A stretch of DNA of 41,001 nucleotides from JBBSJV01 sp038256935 (lineage in GTDB: Bacteria > Patescibacteriota > JACMRA01). The notes beneath the pieces were generated by a model that worked only from the letters and a program-made list of their open reading frames with translations, was not told where the DNA came from and made no database searches. The stretch is from contig JBBSJV010000002.1 in assembly GCA_038256935.1 (NCBI GenBank), forward strand, positions 1 through 41,001. The letters run 5' to 3'. Below, one piece after another: positions 33,555 to 41,001 of the stretch; position 1 is the first letter of the stretch, and every line of letters starts with the position of its first letter. The position numbers and the translations under genes are program-made.

Positions 33555-33583
33555 TTGAACAACTTGTAAATATGAGCTAAACT
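33555..33583 (+). promoter_or_regulatory. Promoter of the DUF389 gene
   Basis: TTGAAC (33555-33560), 17 bases, TAAACT (33578-33583); predicted start near 33590, leader about 11 A-rich bases. The preceding 200 bases after the hypothetical gene hold nothing else that I can recognise. Confidence 0.45.
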
Positions 33584-33601
33584 AAAGCAAACACAAACAA
33601 A

Positions 33602-34897
33602 ATGAAGATTCCTAAGCTTTCCAAAATAGTTACAAATGACTTTACTCGCGTCTCAAGGACAGACCTTGCTGAAAGTATTAGTCAAAATGGGGAGCTAACA
33701 TTGAGTTATCTTTTATTACTTGCTGGAGCCAGCGTGGTTACAACTTTGGGGCTACTGATCAATAACCCCGCAGTAGTCATTGGCGGGATGATTATTTCCC
33801 CCCTTGTTTGGCCACTTATGAAAGTCTCAATGGGGATTATTTTTGAGAAAAGAGATTATATCAAAGAGGCTATTCAAATCTTACTTGCAAGTATATTTAT
33901 AAGTCTTTGTGCAAGTATGCTAATTACCTTTATTTCGCCTATAAAAGGTCTTAACACAGAAATCATCGCTCGCACCAACCCAACCCTGATTGATCTAATT
34001 ATTGCCCTTGTTTCAGGTGCTGTAGCTGGACTTTCACTAATGATTCCAAAGATTTCTCAGTCCCTAGCCGGAGTTGCTATTGCAACGTCTTTGATGCCCC
34101 CATTGTGTGTGACTGGGATTGGGTTAGTACTAGGACTTCCAAACGTCTCTTTTACAAGCTTTACTTTGTTTATTGCAAATGCATTAGCTATTATTTTTGT
34201 TTGTAGTTTAGTTTTCAATTTTGGTTCCAAATTCCACTCCCATGATCAGGCTCACCTGCGCCGAAAAGCCATATTGATTTTATCAAGTCTAATCGTCATT
34301 ATCAGCATACCATTGTTTATCTTTTTACAAAGTTTTACTTTCAAAACTACAGCTGTAATACAAGCTCAAAACATTTTAAATCAAAACCTCAAGATTTTAT
34401 CACCTGAAATCATTGTCCAAGATGTGCGTACAGATGTTATTAGAAGGGGTAGTGGAGAGATTGTTTCAGTCTCAGCAGAAGTTATGATACCTGATGATGT
34501 TACAATTGATTATCTACAAAAGCAAAACATAATTTTAGAGCTTGAAAAAGTCTTAGAAAAAAAAGTAGATCTTAATCTAATATTATCTAGAACAATTTCT
34601 ATTGCCACAGAAGATGATTTGAGCCTGGAGCAGCAAAGACAGGAGCTGATAGCCGTGCTTACACTGAGGCTACCTAGAATGGCAGATAATACTGCAATTG
34701 AAACCTTTAGAGTAAGCAAACAAACAAATGCTGAGAATGTTGATTCTTGGAAAATAGATTGTGTTATCAGCACTACTGATAGTTCAGAAATTACCAGTGA
34801 TAAAAGACAGGTGCTTATCAAATACATGAAAGAAAAAACAGATTTGGAGATCGAATTTTCACTGAGGGTCCTACCACAGATAGAAATTACGGATTAG
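33602..34897 (+). CDS. DUF389 family membrane protein
   Basis: A 431-residue protein. The N-terminal half has five or six membrane helices with the DUF389 pattern: LAGASVVTTLGLLINNPAVVIGGM, IISPLVWPLM, VSGAVAGLSLMIPKISQSLAGVAIATSLMPPLCVTGIGL. The C-terminal half (about 255-431) is soluble and shows two repeated alpha/beta segments (VQDVRTDVIRR and LRLPRMADNTAIETFRV start similar units). The family is widespread and its role is not established. The gene stands alone, with its own promoter and a terminator-like repeat after it. The reading frame is intact. Confidence 0.88.
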   Translation: MKIPKLSKIVTNDFTRVSRTDLAESISQNGELTLSYLLLLAGASVVTTLGLLINNPAVVIGGMIISPLVWPLMKVSMGIIFEKRDYIKEAIQILLASIFISLCASMLITFISPIKGLNTEIIARTNPTLIDLIIALVSGAVAGLSLMIPKISQSLAGVAIATSLMPPLCVTGIGLVLGLPNVSFTSFTLFIANALAIIFVCSLVFNFGSKFHSHDQAHLRRKAILILSSLIVIISIPLFIFLQSFTFKTTAVIQAQNILNQNLKILSPEIIVQDVRTDVIRRGSGEIVSVSAEVMIPDDVTIDYLQKQNIILELEKVLEKKVDLNLILSRTISIATEDDLSLEQQRQELIAVLTLRLPRMADNTAIETFRVSKQTNAENVDSWKIDCVISTTDSSEITSDKRQVLIKYMKEKTDLEIEFSLRVLPQIEITD

Positions 34898-34951
34898 CTG
34901 TAAAAGGATTGGCAGCAATGTAAGTAAATAATTTTAATCATAAAATCTACA

Positions 34952-35027
34952 TGTCACCCTGAATTTATTTCAGGGTCTTTTTAATCACGAAATAAGTTTG
35001 AGATTCTGAAACGAGTTCAGAATGACA
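34952..35027 (+). repeat. Dispersed two-hairpin repeat, probable terminator after the DUF389 gene (copy 2)
   Basis: Same element as at 13763-13838: ACCCTGAA-TTTAT-TTCAGGGT followed by CTTTTT, then ATTCTGAA-ACGAG-TTCAGAAT, here a perfect stem. The first stem plus T-run makes a good intrinsic terminator; the second, in inverse orientation, would do the same for the other strand. Confidence 0.75.
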
Positions 35028-35337
35028 GATTAAAATTTTCAGGGAAACACGGTTGTATTCCTTGGTGACATGTGGATTTTAGGATTGAAATAAGTGGATT
35101 TTGTTATTGAAATTATTAAAATCCTAAAGAGTGATAAATGATATTATTATAATAATTATTGTCATAAAGTAAAGATGATTCGATAGTTATATATTATATC
35201 AAATAAATAATCGATTACTTAACTATAGCTTTTACAAATATTTCAATATTTTCAAATTACATTTTTTATTTCAGTCCTAGATCAGATCTGTAAAGAATTA
35301 GAGAATATGAATATATACTTTTACTTACAAAAGTAAC
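35028..35337. other. AT-rich intergenic stretch before tRNA-Glu
   Basis: No gene, tRNA or strong repeat is visible here. A weak inverted match (TTTTAGGATT near 35085 and AATCCTAAA near 35120) is the only structure I noticed. Confidence 0.5.
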
Positions 35338-35365
35338 TTGCCAAAAATTGTTTCTTAGCTATCAA
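35338..35365 (+). promoter_or_regulatory. Candidate promoter of tRNA-Glu and the downstream genes
   Basis: TTGCCA (35338-35343), 16 bases, TATCAA (35360-35365), with the tRNA starting 11 bases later. No other promoter fits between the tRNA and the gene at 35461. Confidence 0.4.
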
Positions 35366-35375
35366 TGTAGCTTAC

Positions 35376-35450
35376 GGCGCTATCGTCTAGTGGTTAGGAC
35401 ACAAGATTCTCATTCTTGCAACCGGAGTTCGATTCTCCGTAGCGCTACCA
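35376..35450 (+). tRNA. trnE: tRNA-Glu (CTC anticodon)
   Basis: Cloverleaf of 75 bases with encoded CCA. The acceptor GGCGCTA pairs with TAGCGCT (first pair G-U), the anticodon arm is CAAGA/TCTTG with loop TTCTCAT giving CTC, the T-arm is CGGAG/CTCCG with loop TTCGATT. It reads GAG codons. Only ten bases separate its CCA end from the next ATG. Confidence 0.95.
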
Positions 35451-35460
35451 ATTTAAGATT

Positions 35461-37374
35461 ATGCTCGAAATCACAGGTCAAACCACCAAAAAAGATTTAT
35501 TAAATTCTCTAGCAGGTCTTGCTAGTATTCAAGGATCTTTACTGATTCATTTACATGAATTACCCAACTTTTTAGCAACCCCAATTGCCTTTACGATTTT
35601 TAATTATCAAATAGGAAATTATCCTAGAAAGATCATTTGGACCTCTGATAAACCTGTTATTTTAGAATTTTTAAAAGATAGCCAAGTTGACTACCTTGAT
35701 CCTGACACTTACAACAAACCCCAAGATGAGCTACTTGGCGGGCAATTAGTGACTAGAAAATCACAAAATAGTCCTGATTTCAAAAGATACAAAGACGATG
35801 ACACTATAATCGAAGCTGAAATTAAAGAGATCAAATTAGATGAACAATTTGAAGCCACCGTTTCCAAATATTCACACAAGCAAAACCAGCCAGTAGAAGA
35901 TAAACCTGTCTTTATCAATCCAAAAACCTCCGCTCCATCTCAAACCCTAGACCCCTTAAGTGATAAGAGAGTTCCTTTGTCAGCTCAAGATCTACTCAAA
36001 CAAGACACTTATAAACCAAGCCTTTTAATTGATAGCTTTGAAAATACTCCAATAATGCCAGTTGTAGCTGCAGAAGCTAGTGCCCCAAATATTGAAGAAA
36101 CAGCCACTGAAGCTGCGATCGAATCACCCTTTCACGTCTCAAAAATCAGTAAACAACCTAGCCAGCAAAACCTAGATAGTTGGTTGGATCGAATCGAAGC
36201 AACAAGAGCAGCTTTGAATAAAAACTCCTACCGTAGCTACGCTCAAAAGCAAAGACAAATGTGGATGACAAGGGTAGCTCAATTTACAAGTCTTTCTATT
36301 GGCCTTACTTTAATTATTAGTTTCTTTGCCTTTGTATTCCCAACTAACGTTTATAGTCTGGAGATCAAAAACATGCAGAAACAAGACGTAGCTCCTATTA
36401 CTATAGCTAAATCTGATCTTATCAAAACCGATGAAGCTGTAGAAACTACAGTTAGTAGCGAACCAACAGGGGTAGAAACTGGAACCTTAATTAATGCTAG
36501 AGGCATCGCTACAATAGTCAATCGAAGTGGAGGAAGCGTGGCTTTTGATAAACAAGGAATCATTTTAAGAGCTGAAAACAATCAAGAGTTTAGACACGTT
36601 GGAAAAGCTAGTGAGCCAGGGACTTTTAGAATTCCTGCTAGAAGTAATGTCAATGGGGGTAGTGTAAATATCGAGATTGAAGCAGTCACAGCAGGAGAAG
36701 CAGGGCAATTGCCTGTAGGTAGTACATTAAGGATCTACAACCTTCGAAGAGACCTTATTGGTGGGCTTTTGGTTGGAGAAGTTACTCAAGCTGTTAGCCT
36801 TGTTAGACCAACTGGAAACAAGATAGTCACAGAAGCTGATGTGGATAGTTTATCAGAAAGAGCCAATCAGCAAATCGGTGTAATAGCAGGTCAAAAAGTC
36901 CTACAAGCTTCAGAACAAACTGGCAAAATAGTGGATCCCGAGTGGTATGAAATTGGTAGAGTAGATTACCAGCCAAGCCAGATTGAAGGTGAGCAAACCC
37001 CAAAAATCGATCTCAAAGCTACTTCTACAATCTCGATTTATAGTCTGGATGAAAACACTCTAAAGTCTAAAATCTTAGAAACAAACCCTAAAATCAAAGA
37101 ATTTATCAGTGTGGATGATATAGCTAAAGAAGATTTTGAATTTGACGTTGACACTCGATTTACCCTAAACGTGCAATACAGTTATATAGAACAAAATGAA
37201 TTATCCAGAGAAGATCTAATTGATATACTAGCTACCACCCAAGACTTTGAAGCTGCTAAATCAGAATTACAAAACACTTACCCAGAGATTGATAATATCG
37301 AAAAGTCTCAAGCCGGTGTGCATTTTCCAGGTATTCCAGCCAGAGTTAGTTTGGAAATTCAAGAGCAAAACTAA
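35461..37374 (+). CDS. Large single-pass membrane protein with an exported domain resembling baseplate-J-like repeats
   Basis: A 637-residue protein. Residues 1-85 form a small alpha/beta domain, followed by a long disordered charged region (about 95-250). One membrane helix lies at about 275-298. The rest is extracytoplasmic and beta-rich: GTLINARGIATIVNRSGGSVAF, then a segment AVTAGEAGQLPVGSTLRIYN reminiscent of the repeat in baseplate J/gp47-like proteins, a resemblance I have seen annotated in CPR genomes. There is no phage context, so a phage role is unlikely. It begins ten bases after tRNA-Glu and its stop codon overlaps the prfB start by one base. Function is unknown. Confidence 0.78.
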   Translation: MLEITGQTTKKDLLNSLAGLASIQGSLLIHLHELPNFLATPIAFTIFNYQIGNYPRKIIWTSDKPVILEFLKDSQVDYLDPDTYNKPQDELLGGQLVTRKSQNSPDFKRYKDDDTIIEAEIKEIKLDEQFEATVSKYSHKQNQPVEDKPVFINPKTSAPSQTLDPLSDKRVPLSAQDLLKQDTYKPSLLIDSFENTPIMPVVAAEASAPNIEETATEAAIESPFHVSKISKQPSQQNLDSWLDRIEATRAALNKNSYRSYAQKQRQMWMTRVAQFTSLSIGLTLIISFFAFVFPTNVYSLEIKNMQKQDVAPITIAKSDLIKTDEAVETTVSSEPTGVETGTLINARGIATIVNRSGGSVAFDKQGIILRAENNQEFRHVGKASEPGTFRIPARSNVNGGSVNIEIEAVTAGEAGQLPVGSTLRIYNLRRDLIGGLLVGEVTQAVSLVRPTGNKIVTEADVDSLSERANQQIGVIAGQKVLQASEQTGKIVDPEWYEIGRVDYQPSQIEGEQTPKIDLKATSTISIYSLDENTLKSKILETNPKIKEFISVDDIAKEDFEFDVDTRFTLNVQYSYIEQNELSREDLIDILATTQDFEAAKSELQNTYPEIDNIEKSQAGVHFPGIPARVSLEIQEQN

Positions 37375-38450
37375 TGATTACTCAAAGTGAACTAGAGGCC
37401 ATCCGTTACTCCTGTTTGCAGCTGCTAGAAAGCTTTGATATTGAATCGTTAGAGGCTACCAGACTTGGCCTAGAATCAGAATTAGCTGATGGAAGCCTGT
37501 GGTCTACAGATCCTGAAGTTGCTAGAAAACTCCAGACCCAACTATCAGGGCTTGATAAACAATTGGAACAAATCAAAAGTCTCACTGAAGTCTCAGATAA
37601 CTTGCAAATCGCTTTTGAACTAGATGACCCTGATCAAGTAGAATTACTTATAAAAACATTGGATAAACAAAAATTGATCCTAGAAAGAGCTAGGTATTTA
37701 GCAGGCAAATTTGATAATCATCCTTGTATCCTATCAGTCCACGCTGGAGCAGGAGGAGTCGATGCTCAAGACTGGGCTAGTATGGTAACTTCTATGTATC
37801 AGGCCTTTTGCCAAAACCAAGGATTCAAATGCAACATAATTTCTATTTCAAGTGGGGATGAGGGAGGAGTAAAAACAGCTATGTTACAAATAGAAGGTGA
37901 CTACGCTTATGGGCTGCTAAAAGAAGAAGCAGGAGTGCATAGATTAGTCAGGTTATCTCCATTTAATTCAGCTCATACCCGCGAAACGAGCTTTTGTTTA
38001 GTAGAAGTAATCCCTGATAAATTAGATGATGAAGTGGATGTAGAAATCGATGAAAAAGATCTTAAATGGGATACTTATTTATCAGGCGGGAAAGGCGGGC
38101 AAAGTGTTAATACAACTTATTCAGCAGTTAGAGTAACTCATATTCCAAGTGGGATTGTAGTAACATGCCAGAACGAAAGAAACCAGGTCCAAAACCGCCA
38201 AATGGCCATGCATTATCTGAGAAACAAATTAGCCATCATCAAACTAAAAGAAATAGCCGATCTAAAATCAGAGCTGAGAGGAGAATTTCAAAGTGCAGAA
38301 TGGGGCAGTCAAATCCGCAACTACGTCCTGCATCCCTATAAACTAGTCAAAGACACAAGGAGTGGGTGGGAGACAAGTAATGTAGAAGATGTAATAGAAA
38401 ACGGAGAGATTCTAGAAATAATCTGGAGCGTGAAGATGAAGGAGGTGTAA
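37374..38450 (+). CDS. prfB: Peptide chain release factor 2
   Basis: A 358-residue class I release factor that ends translation at UAA and UGA. The stop-codon recognition tripeptide is SPF (residues 195-197), diagnostic for RF2 rather than RF1, and the catalytic GGQ is at 241-243 (in LSGGKGGQSVNTT). The gene is one continuous frame: the programmed +1 frameshift near codon 25 known from many prfB genes is absent. The start codon overlaps the upstream stop by one base (TAATG). The presence of RF2 agrees with UGA as a true stop here. Downstream is a repeat-rich spacer. Confidence 0.97.
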   Translation: MITQSELEAIRYSCLQLLESFDIESLEATRLGLESELADGSLWSTDPEVARKLQTQLSGLDKQLEQIKSLTEVSDNLQIAFELDDPDQVELLIKTLDKQKLILERARYLAGKFDNHPCILSVHAGAGGVDAQDWASMVTSMYQAFCQNQGFKCNIISISSGDEGGVKTAMLQIEGDYAYGLLKEEAGVHRLVRLSPFNSAHTRETSFCLVEVIPDKLDDEVDVEIDEKDLKWDTYLSGGKGGQSVNTTYSAVRVTHIPSGIVVTCQNERNQVQNRQMAMHYLRNKLAIIKLKEIADLKSELRGEFQSAEWGSQIRNYVLHPYKLVKDTRSGWETSNVEDVIENGEILEIIWSVKMKEV

Positions 38451-38484
38451 GTAGGAGGTTCAAAAGGTTAAAATTAATTAAAGA

Positions 38485-38517
38485 AATGTCATCTCGACCA
38501 AAGGGAAAGATCCCCCG
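38485..38517. repeat. Short dispersed repeat after prfB
   Basis: ATGTCATCTCGACCAAAGGG followed by AAAGATCCCCC resembles, from memory, a repeat frequent in unrelated bacterial genomes. It is a single degenerate copy in this window and has weak pairing between GGGA and TCCC. Confidence 0.4.
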
Positions 38518-38577
38518 TGGTGGCAAGTGTAAATATCGTTAGCTTTAATGAATATTTTTCTAATCCTCTTACAAATT

Positions 38578-38664
38578 TCCCTGTCATTGCCAAATTTGTT
38601 TCAGAATCTTTACCTAATTCACTAACAATTTTTCCCTGTCATACTGAACTTGTTTCAGTATCTT
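38578..38664. repeat. Two tandem degenerate half-copies of the dispersed hairpin repeat
   Basis: CCCTGTCATTGCCAAATTTG with TTTCAGAATCTTT (about 38578-38610), then CCCTGTCATACTGAACTTG with TTTCAGTATCTTTT (about 38634-38666). The second still pairs, ATACTGAA with TTCAGTAT. Related to the elements at 13763 and 34952. The remaining bases of this 285-base spacer show nothing else. Confidence 0.6.
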
Positions 38665-38735
38665 TTCCAAGTATTCTTAACTTTACATAAGCAATTACTT
38701 TTTTGGTATCTGGTATCTGAATTTATAAAAAATGA

Positions 38736-39032
38736 TTAGTTAGGAAAAATATCATTACAAATCAGTATTTGGTCATCGTTTGATAAATTTATATTAATTG
38801 ATCCTAATGAATGTTTTTGTTTTTTTAGATTTTGAATTATATCTACTGTCAAAGACTGTATGATACTGTATTTATTAGCTATACTACCATTACTTTTTAA
38901 ATTAGAAAATTCCTCGAGCATTTTTTCCTTACTTTTTTTAAAAAATCCATCTTCTCTAAATTGATAAATTAATTTAAAAATCTCGTTTAACTTAAGGTGC
39001 TTAGCAAGTAAATAGGTTTCAGCGTTTTTCAT
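38736..39032 (-). CDS. Small hypothetical protein, second of a pair
   Basis: A 98-residue, mostly helical, Lys/Asn/Leu-rich soluble protein that I do not recognise. It starts inside the end of the upstream small gene (14-base overlap), so the two are translated from one mRNA. It has no signal peptide, cysteines or obvious nucleic-acid motif. Two adjacent overlapping small genes in a repeat-rich spacer recall toxin-antitoxin pairs, but nothing in the sequences identifies a toxin fold, so that stays a guess. Confidence 0.55.
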   Translation of the reverse strand: MKNAETYLLAKHLKLNEIFKLIYQFREDGFFKKSKEKMLEEFSNLKSNGSIANKYSIIQSLTVDIIQNLKKQKHSLGSININLSNDDQILICNDIFPN

Positions 39033-39330
39033 CTATCTGTTGCATAATTTCTTTTGAAGCCATATACTCAACGCTATTAGGATCTGAAGCGGGGCTTAAA
39101 TACCTTTTTCTATGTCCGGTTTCTTTAAAATATTTATTATCTGCATTAAGTTGTTCTCCATACCCATCTTCCAATGAGCCAATAGTACCAATCATTGTGG
39201 CTAATTCTCCTAATGAATTGTAAACAATGGGTAAATGTATGAAGTTTTCAGCTTGTTTAAGCAACTCATCTTGAAGTTCAATAGATTCTAGATAATCTTG
39301 ATCCCTCAAGTATTTGGCTTCTCGTCCCAT
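39019..39330 (-). CDS. Small hypothetical protein, first of a pair
   Basis: A 103-residue, acidic, probably helical protein beginning MGREAKYLRDQDYLESIELQ. I do not recognise it. The ATG at 39330 is chosen over the one at 39351 because a perfect TATAAT lies between them (39346-39341), placing transcript start about four bases before 39330. It overlaps the next gene by 14 bases. Residues GYGEQLNADNKYFKETGHRKR look like a soluble loop region; there is no membrane helix. Confidence 0.6.
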   Translation of the reverse strand: MGREAKYLRDQDYLESIELQDELLKQAENFIHLPIVYNSLGELATMIGTIGSLEDGYGEQLNADNKYFKETGHRKRYLSPASDPNSVEYMASKEIMQQIDEKR

Positions 39331-39340
39331 AATGATATTT

Positions 39341-39368
39341 ATTATACCCATTTACTAAAATTTATCAA
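39341..39368 (-). promoter_or_regulatory. Promoter of the small gene pair, near-leaderless
   Basis: On the minus strand TTGATA (39368-39363), 16 bases, and a perfect TATAAT (39346-39341). Transcript start is expected at about 39334, four bases before the ATG at 39330. Confidence 0.65.
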
Positions 39369-39511
39369 AACAACGCTTTAAATTAACAAAACCCAGCTAT
39401 AAGGCTGTACATGTGCATAACAAAGTCTTTAATATAAAATCAAATATCAATTTGGCTATTACAAACTATGAGTCTATCAACTTACATCAGTTTTATCTAG
39501 CCCAATAACTT

Positions 39512-40768
39512 CTAAAGATTATATCCATCTTTAAACTCATTCAATAAAGCTATACAATCTAACTGCGGGTTTAGCTTGCCCTTGTTCTCTTTATCAAAAT
39601 CAAACAATCCTGACTTTGGTCCAAAAATTGGAATATTTTTTGGTTGATCCAAAACTGGATACGCGCATATTGCCTCAAGTGGTAGCCCTCGTTTTCTGGC
39701 CTCCTCAGATTCTTTGACAAGCCTTTGCCACCAGCTAAACCTACGATTGCCAAAGCACCCAGTTTCAGTTATCACCATTGGCCTACTATACTTATCATAA
39801 AGCTCTGCTACAATATCAGCAAAACTAAGCCTATCACTACTATCCCAAGGTATTTCTTCAAATATGATACTGCCCTGATCATCAGTTTGACGGGATGAAT
39901 ATTGCTGATTATTTACATAATAATTTATCCCAATAATATCCAAATACTTAGCATTCCCGCCAAGCTCTGGATGCAGTTTACCACTCAGCATATCCCAAGC
40001 AGCTGTCCTGATATGAGTGTTAAAATATTCAATTGCCTGAATTTCTTTATCAGAAGCACCCATCCTTGGCTTGCGATAAAGGATAGGATCAGCATGGATA
40101 AATCTAACTGAGGGGTCAAACTCCCAAATAGCATCTTGAGCGGCAATTGCTGCCCTTACGTATTGTTTTTTGATTGCCAGCTCATTTTCTCGACCTTTCA
40201 AAAAAGGTGCCCATACTCCCACCATACCACCAATCCACGACCAAAATGAGATCTCATTAATTGGTAAAATATAAATTTGGCCATTGTGGTACTGCTTGAT
40301 TTTTGTGAGGCAAGCTTGAGCGTATTTTGCAAAAGAGATTACAAATTCATCGCTCAATGGATCAAGGTAATCAGGGTAATCAAAGTGATTCAAATCCCAA
40401 ATTTGCTCAATTCCTAGGTCTTTTCCAGCCTGTAGAATCGGTTCAAACCTTTCAAAGTCATATTCCCCGCCTCCTAAATCAATCTGACTCCAAGAAAACC
40501 CTTCTCGCACAGTTCCAAATCCATTTTCTAGCATCAACTCATAGTCTTCTTGCACAAAAGTATCATGTTTTTTGGCTGCCAAGAGATCCACTTCAGTTTC
40601 AGGTTTGATGGTAGCATAAGTACATTCAAATCCAGCCCAAATCGGTGAAGCAAACTTTGGTTTATCAAGTAAGCCTTTTTGATTATCATTTGAGTTATTT
40701 ACAATATCTTTTCTAGAATTAAAATCTGATAAAATAGAAGCCTGCAAGGCACTTTTTGTATTTTTCAT
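39512..40768 (-). CDS. Glycoside hydrolase of clan A, similar to family 1 beta-glycosidases
   Basis: A 418-residue TIM-barrel glycosidase. After a 40-residue polar N-terminus, the barrel begins PIWAGFECTYATI, followed by the FGTVREGFSWSQID strand. The acid/base Glu is E172 in LPINEISFW and the nucleophile is E335 in VITETG, both on the expected strands with retaining-enzyme spacing. DIIGINYYVN precedes the nucleophile, as in family 1. The substrate cannot be predicted. There is no signal peptide, so it acts in the cytoplasm. The gene is single, next to an IS end, and lacks sugar-transport neighbours; acquisition by transfer is possible. Confidence 0.82.
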   Translation of the reverse strand: MKNTKSALQASILSDFNSRKDIVNNSNDNQKGLLDKPKFASPIWAGFECTYATIKPETEVDLLAAKKHDTFVQEDYELMLENGFGTVREGFSWSQIDLGGGEYDFERFEPILQAGKDLGIEQIWDLNHFDYPDYLDPLSDEFVISFAKYAQACLTKIKQYHNGQIYILPINEISFWSWIGGMVGVWAPFLKGRENELAIKKQYVRAAIAAQDAIWEFDPSVRFIHADPILYRKPRMGASDKEIQAIEYFNTHIRTAAWDMLSGKLHPELGGNAKYLDIIGINYYVNNQQYSSRQTDDQGSIIFEEIPWDSSDRLSFADIVAELYDKYSRPMVITETGCFGNRRFSWWQRLVKESEEARKRGLPLEAICAYPVLDQPKNIPIFGPKSGLFDFDKENKGKLNPQLDCIALLNEFKDGYNL

Positions 40769-40885
40769 AGGTGTTTATTTCCCAATCATGAGAAAGTAAC
40801 AGCAAAAGGTCTAAAGCATAATATGAATAGTTAATGTTGAAATGTAGTTTAAATTTATATTATTAGAAACTGTTTAATATCTTTT

Positions 40886-41001
40886 TTCACCACTTAACCC
40901 GTTTACCATAGAGCCTGTTGAGCATGAGCTTGAGGAATGCAAGTTGAGTCATAGCCTCAGTCGTCTCAACTCTTCTCTCACTATTTCTCCAGAGTCTGCG
41001 A
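40886..41001 (-). mobile_element. 3' end of an IS transposase gene (IS5-like), continuing past the window
   Basis: The minus-strand frame entering from the right edge reads RRLWRNSERRVETTEAMTQL followed by AFLKLMLNRLYGKRVKW and a TGA stop (40888-40886). The E-x-R-V-E-x-x-E-A-M-x-x-x-A-x-x-x-L-M-L-x-R-L pattern is the C-terminus of IS5-superfamily transposases. Beyond the stop, GAAACTGTTTAATATC (from about 40865) may be the terminal inverted repeat, with TTA (40862-40864) as a possible target duplication. The other 90% of the element is outside the window. Codon use is less AT-rich than the neighbours. Confidence 0.75.

Noticed and set aside
35461..37374. Phage tail (baseplate J) gene
   Set aside because: Only a weak repeat resemblance; the protein has a membrane helix and there are no other phage genes nearby.
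37374..37460. Programmed +1 frameshift in prfB
   Set aside because: The gene is a single uninterrupted frame through the region where the shift normally lies.

Overview
The window is about 41 kb of AT-rich (roughly one-third GC by eye) bacterial chromosome with densely packed genes on both strands. The gene content is typical of a small, monoderm-like bacterium: cell division and peptidoglycan genes (ftsK, ftsQ, ftsW, murG-like, murE-like, uppP), replication, recombination and repair genes (dnaB, ruvA, xthA), dnaJ, prfB, rpiA, peptidases and many membrane proteins of unknown function. The divergent sequences, the lack of Shine-Dalgarno motifs before every start I checked, the very short or absent leaders and the serine-rich anchored surface protein point to a member of the Candidate Phyla Radiation (Patescibacteria). 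I cannot assign a phylum from this window. The code is standard: the ftsX-like gene ends in TGA, and a release factor 2 and a CCA-anticodon tRNA-Trp are present.

Layout. 1-6493 (minus strand): a secreted protein of unknown function, an ABC ATPase/FtsX-like permease pair, then ftsK and ftsQ. 6494-8830: a divergent promoter region carrying a structured repeat, a murG-like gene, tRNA-Trp, a compact array of palindromic repeats and a small hypothetical gene. 8829-15784 (plus strand): an M23/LysM peptidase, a frameshifted membrane-anchored HIT-like gene, a protein with five membrane/PH-like units, proB, a 500-base structured intergenic region, dnaJ and an LspA-like gene. 15922-20311: rpiA on the minus strand, then a plus-strand run of a membrane protein, xthA, a Xaa-Pro aminopeptidase and an acetyltransferase. 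20338-24312 (minus strand): MazG-like, ruvA, a TPR-like membrane protein, a YggT-family protein and dnaB. 24549-32947: a serine-rich surface protein converging on ftsW, then a divergent tight run of ctpA, a 36-residue membrane peptide, pepF, uppP and a murE-like ligase. 33041-41001: small hypothetical genes, a DUF389 protein, tRNA-Glu directly ahead of a 637-residue membrane protein and prfB, repeats, a glycoside hydrolase, and the end of an IS transposase at the right edge.

The genes work together mainly in envelope building. FtsK, FtsQ and FtsW are divisome proteins. UppP recycles the undecaprenyl carrier, while the MurG-like and MurE-like enzymes build the precursor. The M23/LysM, CtpA and LspA-like enzymes process wall and envelope proteins.

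I found no convincing new defence or mobile system. The best leads are a dispersed, apparently RNA-structured element that sits directly upstream of three genes in the sense direction with one covarying stem pair; a two-module palindrome array next to tRNA-Trp; promoters placed so that transcripts would begin at or within a few bases of the start codon, including one candidate bidirectional -35 box between ftsW and ctpA; departures from expected motif residues in the MurG-like and MurE-like enzymes; and two small genes that appear frameshifted.
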